The notes below the pieces were generated by a model. The model saw only the letters and a program-made list of their open reading frames with translations. It ran no database searches and was not told the DNA's origin. 64,000 nt of DNA from positions 20,914,159 to 20,978,158 of the forward strand of contig OX393580.1 of assembly GCA_947652605.1 (NCBI GenBank). The letters run 5' to 3'. The stretch's first letter is position 1. Each line of letters opens with the position of its first letter. A program made the translations under genes and the position numbers. This DNA comes from Elmis aenea (lineage: Eukaryota; Arthropoda; Insecta; Coleoptera; Elmidae). Shown here piece after piece: positions 25,084 to 36,900 of the stretch.

Positions 25084-28000
25084 ATGGCAGAATTTCAAGC
25101 GCGTTCGTGTGGGCCTTGTCCAGTGTTGGGAAAATATGACAAAGTAAGTGTTATAACATGTTACAAACAATAAGTAAAGGTTTGTTGTTTAATATATATA
25201 ACTTCTATAACACGGTTTTACTCTAAACTCTAACACATTAAAAAATTGTTGCATTCCAGCTCCATATTTATAAGTTTTTGTACAGCGAAATGTGCTTTTA
25301 TACTGGAAGTAATTTTTTAACATTTTCCTCCTTTTTTCTGAATCTTCGCCTTTGATTTTTTTAGTAGTACCAATAATTATCGAGAAATCCCCGTATTTAG
25401 CTTTGCAGGGAAATGTCCGTGTTTGGTTCGAAGCTTTTGACCACTATATATATTAAGTATATAGTATTACTACATGTTACATTCTTCGGAAAAAATACTG
25501 TCAGAGATGCCTAAAATGTTATGTTTTCGTTAACTTTTGAGACTTAAAACACATTTTTGTACAACTTCTTAGTCCCATAAAACTACAAAACATTAAATAG
25601 AAACTTTACTACCCAGAATTACCTAAATGGATTTTTTAAAGATTGTAGTTAATTATTAAAGTAATTAATTCACTAAATATGTTACTTAGGCTGACGAAAA
25701 TGGAGATTATTTTCAAAGAAATACAATTCCTCAACCAGAGCTACTAATTCAAGATCATACAACTTTAGAAGATCATAATTTGGGTGTCGTTAGAACCCAT
25801 TTTCCACCGGATCTTTCAGTTTCTCCAACTGGAGGTGACCAACAGTTAGGGGTAGTTGGTGCCAAACACACTCCTTTAGGTCAACACCAATCTGTAAACA
25901 ACCCTTCATGCAAAGAAACGTGCCTCCAAAAACCTGCACCTATATCCCCTGAAAAGTGTCCATCATCTCCATACGTTTTACAACAGTCCAATGTTGAAAC
26001 GAAGCACTCGTCTAGTGCATTAAACAATCAGTGCACCAACAAAGGAGTTAACTTACAAGAAGCAGCTTCTCCACAGCTTAAAGGTATTTTGAAGAACGGA
26101 AATAAGAGCGCAGATCCAAATTGTTGTTGTCAAGCAATGAATGCAACAGCAGGAATGGCTGCTACTGCAGGAAGATTGCCTCCGGGTCAAATTGACCCGT
26201 CGGCTCAGGTACCTGTACCTAATGAGCTAAGGCCGTTAGCTCCATCTGGACAACTGCCATGTTATCTACCACAACCAGAAGATGATATAATGAAGCAACC
26301 AGATGAAAATGGAATGGGGCCTATTGGACCATGGGCTACCGGTCGATTAGATTGGGGGCCACTGGCTGGCTTAACAGGTACAAGACCTGTTGTTGATAAA
26401 TATTCCATAGCAAGATTCAGTGAGGGAGAATGGAGGAGGCACAATAAAGAAATGCTGGACATGGCTACCTTAGAACAACATAAAGCTAATTTGTAAGAAA
26501 GTAATATTAACATAAAGACATTTTTTTCCTTTGATTATAACTTTATTTATCACTAGATTTTGGCGGATTTTGGCTTAAATTATAGCCAAAACCTTCGGTT
26601 TAGATTAGACCATTAAAATGACTTCTTCCGAACTCAAAAAATTTAAAATCGTGTTCCAAAAATCATGATTTTTAAAACACATTAGCTATAAAATTTTACG
26701 AATTTCGATTAAGAATTTACTACTCTGTGATACATTTCTTTTGCAGAGTTTTGGCTACAACTTAAGCTAAAAATCGCATAGTAAGTAGAAAAGTTATAGC
26801 GAAAATGAAAATTTCGTATTTTTTGGACCTTCCTGTACAAATATTTTTATTCAAGGATTGACTGGAATGGTCGTCGTTGTTTGGAGCAAACCAGAGCAGA
26901 TGTCGATAAAGACCAAGAAGACAATACCAAGAGATTATCCCAACGTGAACAAGATCTGCACCGGTGGAAATGCGAACTGGAAAGGGCCATTGCAGCTGCA
27001 GCTGAAGAAATTGGCTTTATGGAAGAGCAACGACGTCGATTAAAGCAAGCTTCGGCAGTTTTGCAAATGCCCGAAGCAATTGGTAAGACTTTAAACATTA
27101 ATATTTTTAATGGTTTATATATTTATAAAGGCAACTAAAAATATAATTGCACATTTGTCGCTAATCAACTATCTGCTGATAATTAATATTATTGCCGAGT
27201 ATCTATAAAAGTGCCTCGATTATTCTAGAGACCGCATCAACTTCTTTCATTTAGAAGCTTCTAGAACAGCGGTGGGCAAACCGCGACCCGCGGGCCGCAT
27301 GCGGCCCTTGATAGTTTTACATACGGCCCTCCATAAATTCTGTATTAGTAAAAACTTCTATAATATGTATAATTTTTTTGTCGCTCCCAACTTACACATA
27401 ATTAATAAGTTGTTATTATAAAATATTTTTTTTTAGTGCGGCCCTTTTAGTCACACTAATTGCGCAAATTGGCCCTCTTCAAAAAAAGTTTGCCCACCGC
27501 TGTTCTAGAATGTACGTACACTTACATTCTAGAAGCCGCCTCTGGTCAGAGGCGGGTTTGACGGCGGGTGCGCGCCCTGGGCCCCGATTTCTGAAGAGCC
27601 CCGCAAAACCCCAACTTTATTTATTATTTAAAAACATGGTTTGCATGTATTTTTATTTTACCGGTCTCTCTTTTTTAAGGGGCTCAATATTTTCTTCTGC
27701 GCCTGGGGCCTCAATCGACTTTAATCCGCCTCTGCCTCTGGTCCACTCTTTTGGAATCGTCTAGAAACGGCCTCTAGAATCCAAGAATCGTAACAAATGC
27801 ATATTATACAGGGTGTGCATACAGATTTGTTTGTCGTTTTACAGCTGGAGAATGCCTTGAACGAAGGACAGGTCGTTTAGACCCCGAATTAGTGAGGGAC
27901 GAAGTCGAAGAAGAGCTCATAAGAGAACTGGCGTTAACAGCTGAAATTCGCGATCAATTTACGCGCACCTTAAAAGACATCGAGATTCAGTTACTAGAGG

Positions 28001-28890
28001 ATAAAACTGCCAAAAGACGTCTCGAATACGACTGGAGCGACAAGAAATATGCTCACGAATTGGAGGCGATTAACGTGGCTTTAAATGTCCGTTCGACGGT
28101 GCTATTGTTTAAACCCGGCGCGGTGCGGTTTCAGGAAGAGTAAGTAAGCGATGAATGATAAATCAAATAAAAGGTAATCGGTGTTATGTAACAGTCAATC
28201 AACCGAAGAACATTGGGAGAATTTCACGCGAGAAACGCTACAAGAAGGCGAGGCAACCAGGCAGCGATCGGTAGCTTTGCGTGGGACACTAGACGCGATA
28301 CTTATAAACGCTTCGCGCGATCTACGCTCCCAAGCCGATCGTGTGGACAATGCTTTAGCAAAACGAATCGCCTGCACGGAAGCCATACGAGAGCAACTAG
28401 AAAATAATTTAAAAAATGTAACAGTATTGTTTACTTATCTCACGTCTTTAAAGACTATTTACATTTATAGATTTTACAAAGACTTGCGACGGTTGAAGAT
28501 TTAGTACGCGATATTCGCGACGCGATACGGAGCTTAGATCTTCCTATGAAGAAAGCTCAAACTCGTTTGGACAATCGCCAGTTACGGCCACGAGTCGAAA
28601 ACTGCAGGGACGCCGCTAATTTTGGGTTTGTTTAATTCTAAAATTTTGGTATCGGTAATTTATTGCTGCTTTTCAGTCTGATTGAAGAAGTTAAGTCGAT
28701 TGGTGAGAACGTGGCGGCGTTGATGGCACAACTTAAGCAAGCTGAAGCATCTCAGAACAGTTTGATTAAAGCAAGAAACGATTTGGAAAAGGAAATCATG
28801 ATGAAAAGGAAAACTTTGGAAATCGATCGAGATAGAACAGCATTAATTCGTTCTTATTATCCTTCGGCTACTGCACTATCAGGCCACTAA
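25084..28890 (+). CDS. Tektin family protein with long N-terminal extension
   Basis: Seven exons: 25084-25143, 25690-26492, 26856-27082, 27845-28139, 28195-28417, 28471-28625 and 28677-28890. They give 658 aa and every phase joins. Tektins are coiled-coil filament proteins inside doublet microtubules of cilia and sperm flagella. The core starts near residue 270 (ARFSEGEWRRHNKEML), continues with long Glu/Arg/Leu-rich helices, and carries the family signature as RPRVENCRD (classically RPNVELCRD) followed by LIEEV, ending in a final helix. The first ~260 residues are low-complexity, Pro/Gln/Cys-rich, with CGPCP, a CCC run and a GPIGPWATGRLDWGP segment; tektins are usually ~400-450 aa, so this is an unusual extension. 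It is open across one 803-bp exon joined to a 20-codon first exon. It may be a tektin-4- or tektin-A-like paralogue; the exact orthology is not settled. Confidence 0.88.
27267..27502. mobile_element. hAT MITE (CAGCGGTGGGCAAAC ends), 236 bp, tektin intron 3
   Basis: Begins CAGCGGTGGGCAAAC, ends GTTTGCCCACCGCTG, and the 8-bp direct repeat TTCTAGAA flanks it at 27259-27266 and 27503-27510. GCGGCCC motifs near both ends are typical of this widespread hAT family. Confidence 0.95.
27547..27734. mobile_element. hAT MITE (CAGAGGCGG ends), 188 bp, tektin intron 3
   Basis: Begins CAGAGGCGGGTTTGA, ends TTAATCCGCCTCTG, with the 8-bp direct repeat CCTCTGGT at 27539-27546 and 27735-27742. The interior has GCGCCCTGGGCCCC and its counterpart GCGCCTGGGGCC. 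It sits 45 bp after the previous MITE in the same intron. Confidence 0.93.
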
Positions 28891-28914
28891 CGTGCAACTT
28901 TTTTAAAATTATAC

Positions 28915-28920
28915 AATAAA
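28915..28920 (+). terminator. Polyadenylation signal of the tektin gene
   Basis: AATAAA 25 bp after the TAA stop, with a second AATAAA at about 28942. The 3' end of this gene converges with that of TMEM198. Confidence 0.5.
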
Positions 28921-30967
28921 AAATATGTGGTTTACCACACGCAATAAAAAAAAAACATTCACAATTTATCGTTTTATTAACACAAACTATGATTCTACAA
29001 AGATCTTTACAACAGCAAAGACTACATCTATATCAGTAGTCTTTACAAAATACATCATCAACCAATTGAAATTCATCAAATGAATAAAATTTTTCGTTTG
29101 TTTTTAATTTAATACTGCGACCTAAAAAGGTTGATAATTTCATGACTAAATACCTATATACAGTTTAATTATCACAATTTTTTTTTATACATCCGATGCA
29201 CTAGGGGATTCTAACGGAACATATATACGAATAAATAATGCGGCGTGAATAACAAATAACAATTATAACTATTAAAACATTGGTACACAAATTTTATAAA
29301 AAATAATGAGCAAAAGTTATTCAGTTATGCAACAGCCTTAATTTGCCTTTATTTTTTTACCACACCTGGTTAAAAAGTATTCAAGCACCTTTGAACATTT
29401 TACTTGCACAAATATTCCTGCAATTTTATTACAAAAAAGACAATTCATGCAACTATTCTTAAACTACACTCATTCAAATTTTGATTTTACAAACAGCACC
29501 CTCCTTTCTTATCAAATGTTTTATCTGATAGTTTCCTGATCAATTCCCAACTTTATTTTTTGCTCAAGGCACTTTCATTTTCAATTGTATTCTTTTCTAC
29601 GACCAAACACATCATATACAAAAAAATATTGGAATTAAATATTTTGGGCAAAAAATCTGGGACTGAAGCCGACCCTGTCCTGTATGTTCTTTGAAACTAT
29701 TCACCGAAGACAGTGGAACTATTTACTGAAGACGGTGGAACTACACTGTTAATATTCGGTGGACTACTTAATTAATTATATTTTTACATTTAAATGAACA
29801 ATCTTCAATGCATTTTTATAAAGTATTGGCATTGTTCCACGATATTACAATTATCAATGAAAAATATCTATTAAAATGGAATACTATAGAACGATGATAA
29901 TGTGTGATTCTTTTCAAACAATTATAAACTCCTTATAAAAATAGTTTTTTTAGCAACAAAAACTGTATGGAATGTGAATGATAATAAAAATTAGTATCTA
30001 GCACATGACTACTTATCACATTTTTTCATTGAACTAAATAAAATAAACTTAACTTTCGCACTAAAAAAGTTAGATTTTTTTGTACATTTTGAGTTGAAAG
30101 CACTCTATATAGTATTCACCAATAATTTCGACACGATTATATGAGACAATAGAAGTATACAATATAATGACTCTTATACTATTGAATAGCATAGAAATAT
30201 ATGAACACAGAAAATGATATTAAGTGTAATAAATATTGTGCTTAAATTGTATATATCATTTTCAAAATCAATTACTTGAGATATAAAAATTTCTTTTTAA
30301 AGCAATAATTTGTTTTGCATATACTAGTTTGTGAATTCAGAGACTATTAATTTTAAACTTTCAAAATCACACAATACAATTAAAAAGTTGAATTTTACCA
30401 AAGTTAAAAGTAACAATAAACACTTTAAGTTTCTTGATGTAAGAAATGAAATATACAATTTTAATAGGCAGTTGAGTAAAAGTGTTTACGATACAAACAG
30501 TTCAATACAAAGCACAAAGTATCAAGTTACAAAATAGTCAAAATTTTAAGCTACTTAGTAGCACATATACAAATCTGTAGACAATTGTAAAAATATTACA
30601 ATGTAACAAAAATTTACAGATCACAAACAAGCTAACATTTAATGTTAATATAATTTTATGTGCTTAATTTCAAAAAAAAAAACTTGCCTTATGTTGTATT
30701 TTTGCAGTATTCTAATTCCTGCACAATTTTCAGCAGGAATTTGTTCCTGCTGTTGAAACAATGTAAATTACTTGAAACTTGTACAAGATTTAGCATACTA
30801 TAAAAAAACATAAAAACATAGTTGAGGTCCTTTTCTCTTCATAAAATACATAAAATTACATAACTTAAATCAATCCATTTACAAACATTTAATGTTGATA
30901 TTATTGTCACATAAATGAAAGTCTCCATCACTTGAATAAAAAAATAAATTACTTATATTTACACTAC
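28921..30967 (-). other. AT-rich convergent spacer, probably TMEM198 3' UTR
   Basis: About 2 kb between the tektin end and the TMEM198 stop codon. No frame resembles a protein; the one 68-codon plus-strand frame at 30331 is compositionally noncoding. Several minus-strand AATAAA signals occur (TTTATT on the plus strand), including one at 28973-28978 facing the tektin end. A long 3' UTR for TMEM198 is plausible but unproven. Confidence 0.4.
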
Positions 30968-33900
30968 TCATCGCTGTGTTGGTATTTCAGTTTGACTATC
31001 ATCCTCACTTTCTGTTAGGGCAGCTAATTGAGTATCTGGCAGTATTGTTAGGTGTGTTGCATCAGACTGCAGCGTACTACATTCTCCAGGGGCCCCTCCA
31101 GGCTCCTTCTTTTGCATTGCATGTACGAAATTCTAAAAGAACATTTAGTAAATAATATTTTAAGTACCAACACATTTTTGTATGATAAAAATATTTTTTC
31201 ATTCAAATAATTCTAAAGGGTAAAGCAATCCCAGCAGATATTGATAAATAATTAATTTTACCTGACTAATAACATCTCCATGAGCTGTTCTTACTTGGTA
31301 GAGATATCTGTATTTCTTTTGGCGTAACTCTGCTTTGTCTATCCTTTGACCCCTGTGAACACTTACACCTCTAGGTTTTTTCCGACCTGCGAATTCTGAT
31401 AATAATTAATTAGTACAACAATATAAGCTGAAAACCACAAAACGCAAAATGCTTTGATGGCAAAACTAATTATATGTATATGATTTCTCCCTAAAATTAA
31501 GCAATTAAATAACGTAATTTTGAATGTTGTATTGAGTATGATATAAAAAATTTTGGGCAAATAATATTATTACCGCAGAGACTAGTATACAGTGTGTACA
31601 AAATGTAAAGTAACGGATCAATATCTCGTCTTGTGATAATTAAACAAAAAAAGTTTCAAATAAAAGTTGTTTGTGGTAATTTACTACATAAAACGTCAAT
31701 TTGTTTTCTTAAATAGATCACCTTGTATATTTTGCGCTTTTTAGATGCAAAATTAAATTGTCTTTCAAAATGTATGAAGTTATATGTGCCTAAAATCAAT
31801 CGTTATTTAAACATTAAAGAACTGATAATATTATTAATACTTATTAACTATTGACAACTCTTATAAACAGAACATTTTTAGTAACATGACTTCGATTACA
31901 CGTATGTTCATTAAAATATACGATTTTAGGTTTATTGCAAAAACTAATCATTCAATACGTATTTTTAGAAGGTATGTATTTTCTTTACATTGGCCTAAAA
32001 AAGGAAACTTTTTTATATCGATTAAACAATTTTGATTTTATTAATTTTGATTAAACTAATTTATAATCAGGTAAAAAAATATAACTCAAAGATGAAAATA
32101 GAACGTTATTTGACATTTAAAACAAATTATCGAGGTATTTCCAAAGCCGACTAATTAATTTCTATTTAATATTTTGTTTGTACCCATTAATTATCATGAA
32201 AACCGCAATAACTCGAAAAATATTAATTTTAGACATAATAGACCTTTAAAAATTTTAAAGATAATTAAATTACTGATAAGAATATGTAAAAATATATAGG
32301 ATGTTCCATTTAAAAAAATTAACTTATCCGTGTTTGAAGTTGAACCATTTGGACCGAGCATAAAAAACACCCTGTGTATTATTTTTAAAATTTTAACTAG
32401 TCAGCAATCACTACGAAACTATTGTCGAACAAAGTTTTAAAGGAATTCGTTCTGACATTGCTATGTTGTGACATATCAATATTTTCTTAGAGTAGAGTTT
32501 CTGCCAACATTTTCATAAAAACTTAAATAACCCAAAAACGATTGATTTTAGGTACATATAACCTTATACATTTTAAAAGACAATTTAATTTTGCATCTGA
32601 AAAGTGCAAAATATACAGGGTGTTTTATTTAAGAAAACAAAGTGACGTATCGGTGCGCAAAAACAAAACACTAGATATAGTTCAAAATAATTTTAGGTTA
32701 TGTAGTAAATTATCAGAAACAACTTTTATTCAATTTTTTTTTTCTGTAAATTATCACAAGACGAGAATTGATCCGTTACGTTACTTTTGTACACACTGTA
32801 TATAGTGTATAAATTGGCGGAAGCGCTACACGTGACGATGTTCTTCGTGAAATTTTAAGTCAAAAATCTTTATATTATACAAAAATGTTGTACCATGCTT
32901 CCTATCATCATGGCCTCAGAAACCATTAAAAAAAAACAAAAATTTGGCAACATTGCATCCATTGATTTGCGTTTGGATATCTTTTTATCAGCAATTTTTA
33001 CTTAGGTATTTATAATATTTGTTCGAACTGAAAGCCTTCGGTTCGTAAACCTAGCTGCAAGCTTTAAGGTATCGTCTAACACAAACTAAAAATAATTACG
33101 AGAAAAACAAAGATGACAGCTAATGGCAATGTTGCCATGTGCGTATTATTTTCATTTAAATCAGTGATTAACATATTTTCAACACCGATTTTTGAAAGGA
33201 AATATCTAGGAAAAAATATTAATCGAATTAATTTTTATTCCAAATCGCAGCTTTTTGATTAAAAAATATTAAATAATAACGCTTTTTAAAGGACTGAATG
33301 TCCAAACTTTGAGGATCTCTTGCAGACACAGCAGGCATGGTACAACATTTTTGTATTAAGATTTTCGACTTAGAATTTTACGAAGAACATCGCCACGTGT
33401 AGCGCTTCCGCCAATTTATACACACCCTGTATATTGATAAAGTTTGCAGCCAGACAACCTTAATATTTATTAAAGTTTCAATTAGACTGCTAAACAGTTT
33501 AAGGGAAGCGTTCAAATCCGGGGATTCCCAGAACCTTGACGCCAAACTATAGAATAGACGTATTAAAATGCTACAATAGGGCGTCGATTTTTTTGAGCTG
33601 TTGAATAGGCTGGCAAAGTAAGTTACACAACAATAAATTCTTCCATATTTTTATATTGAAAAACCATTTCAACTTTTTTGTGATTGATGTAGATAATAAT
33701 ACTCACGGTCGGCGTGATGGGTGCCCCTTCCTGTAACGGCGCATTGTATAATGAGTCCTGTTATAACCAAGGAAGGCCAAGCTGCGAATACTATCCAAGA
33801 AAACCAGCAAGGTGCTGGTACAACAGGCCTCAGAGAGACCCTTTGCCATACCCATGACACCATTGCTAATCTTTCGACGAAATAATCTACTGCTGCAGAA

Positions 33901-36900
33901 AGAATCGCTCCTCCATATATGCTTGTACCTAATACTGTTAAACCTGTAGGATTAATAAAAAATATAAGTTAGTATCCAAAACTGAACTTAAAAGGTCGTG
34001 AAAAATTGTTTACTGATAAAAAGCACTTTAGGCACACTTCATTATAACATGATTAAAGCAAATAAAGTATTTTTCAAATAAATTCAATCAATGCTTCACT
34101 TAAGTCCTCGTATATACTGTTTTTCTTTTTCTTCTTATACTCCAATTTGTGTACAATAAAATAACTTCATATTGCTTCGTCAGTAGGAACACTTTTCGTT
34201 TAGTTTCGTGTGAAACTTGGATTCTCAATAAGGACTGGAAGTATAAAAGAGGAGGACACTCAAGAGAATTAATGGAGACTGATTTAAAAAAAAAACGAAT
34301 CAAGAACTTACGGAAGTGTATGGTTAACGAAAAATAATAATCGTAGCATGAATATAAAGATAGGATGGCTGGAGCATATTAACAGATAACAATATGAAAG
34401 AATAAAAAAAATTCACTAGAAAGTGAAGTAGGCACAAAGAGAAAAAGAGGTCAACAGTAAAGCAGATGGATGGGAACAGTAAAATCTAGGCAATTCCAGG
34501 TTCGAGAATAAAAGAAACTTTCAAAAGAGAAAAGAACGTGGAAAGAAATGATCGAATCATTAGGCCTTTAAAGCCTGTATACATATTTAATTCCGTTTAC
34601 ATCGCAAATATACAGGATGGTCTAAATTTCCCGTGTATTACCTACAACATTAAGACTTAAAAATGTTTCAAAATAAGTAAACACTTTTTCACGGTAACAA
34701 CAAAGAGGGAATTCCAAAATTCTTTTTATTGATTATTTATTCACTTACCTTTTCTAAAATATAAATTAAGGACGGCGAAAGAGAGTGCGGACGCTAATAA
34801 CACTCCAACGCAGAGCCAAACGGAACCCCTAGGGGACGTTTCTAAAATATGATCTGCCACCAGAAGCGACGCCAACCCCAGGAGGAGCCCCGTATGTAGA
34901 CCACTCATAAATAAACCCACGTATTGGACTAGCATCGTAATCAAACCAAACAGGAAACCAGCGAATAACGCTACACCTGAAAAGGAACAGTAAAGTGGTG
35001 GGTTTTTAACAATAGAAAACGTTATTTATTTACCTGCATTCCCATAGGGAGGCATCAGGTCACCCTGAAGACAGATCATGTAGACTATGCTGGACGCGAA
35101 GATGAATCCTGTGAGAAACATCACTGTCTTGAAGCAACGATATCCTGAAATTAATACTTCGTGTAAGAACTTATAAAGCTTACGGTATTCTTTAAGAGTC
35201 CAAAGTTACAACAACATTTCGTGTGCTTTATGAACAATAAAAAATCTATAGTTTATGTGATATATATCAGGAACTTAGCACTTGAAAGAAAATAGAAGAG
35301 AAAATAGTAGACAACATTTGTGGAAGAATATCGAAAACAAAACTATAAAAATGTTGGAGGAGCAGAAACGAAATTCTAGAAGAAAAATTTTGCCTAATAT
35401 CCTTATTTTAGGTTCCAAAAAATGTTTTCTATTAACTAATTAATCCAACAAAATTAAAGGAACCGCTAGTGGCAAATTTAATTAATTGCGCCTGTAATTC
35501 AGACACTTCTAACAAATTACAGTTAAATCTTTCTTTATTTTTAAAACAACTATGTAATTTTTTAAGTTGCAGTAAATGATAAATTTTTCTTTCATTTTGT
35601 TTACACAAAAAAATAGTTAGCAACATGATTTTAAAATTCTTTCACATCTCTTTTATCCAGCTTAATTCTCAAAGTTTCTCTCTATAATTGCCTTTAAAAA
35701 AATTCTTTTGGCAAGCTTAATTCTTGAAAATATTCATTCAAAAGAACTGTTATTTGATTTCTACTGGTATATGGCACTTGATAGATTTATTTTTACAACT
35801 AATGGAGTTACACATTACACAAGAGGATTTGGTTGTAGACTAAATTAGTGGACCACAAACTTATCAAATGATAAATCAGTTGAATGAGAAATAAGGTTCT
35901 TTAAAATGTCCATTCTTAAGAACCTTTCTTATTTTTTAACGTATAGGGCTAGGTTTAATTATTTTTACAATGAATGACGCTTTGTAAAACTAACGGAGAT
36001 ACCATATACAAACGATGCTGGTATGAGACTATATTAAATTCGTTTATTAGAATTTTGAGTCTATAAAACTTTAGTTTTTCTTTGGACTGGTGTAAGACTT
36101 GATTGGTTTATTTTCACAACCAGTAAAGCCATACATTAAACAAGGAGTTTAAGCGTAAGACTCTATTAATGAACGAAAGATTTTTTGACCGGCTAAATTC
36201 TTAAAAGTGTGTTGAAAAAATTCTTAATAATTCATTCAGACACCTACAGGAAATATAAAAACAGCCAAAACTTATTGTTCCCTACTTTATCCTAGTACAA
36301 TCTTTAATAGCTGCATGTTAATGAACCGAAACGAGAAACTTTTCTTTCCAGGTCTTTGCTACGCTTTGCACAATTATGATTAGGCATTTTATACAACAAA
36401 AATTTGAAGTTTTAGATCATAAAATAATTGTTTTAAATGTATTAGTAGCCAACCTACGTTTACTTGTGTAGGAAGAAAGGTTCAAATTTCCAGAATGTAA
36501 ATGGTTGGGTAAACGAACTGATAAAATCGCCCACTCAATCAGTCATGCCAAAAATTTCATACTCCTAAATAGTAATGCTACATTTTAAATTTATGAACGA
36601 TTTATATTCAAATTCCTCAATGAATTACGTAGTTGTTGTTTAATCAGACAACTAAAACTAAATTTTAAAGCCTCCAACATGAGCGAGTCTGTGTTGACAG
36701 CAAATAAAACTTAAAGTATGTATAAACTTTTTAAAAAGATTTTAAATCTTTATTGACCGAATGAAACTATTTGGCAATGATATGCAAACATACGTTTGTA
36801 AATCAAGTTTATAATCCATTTTATTTTTACTTTAAATACCCAAAAGGTAATTTATATGAAGCATTAACAGTACTTTGCAAATATTTTTCTGATAATACAA

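Noticed and set aside
26262..26513. Minus-strand frames opposite tektin exons (also 26847-27098, 28195-28386)
   Set aside because: Antisense shadows of a gene with consistent splice phases.
27510..27764. 84-codon plus-strand frame in tektin intron 3
   Set aside because: Runs through a hAT MITE and its flanks; not part of the tektin message.
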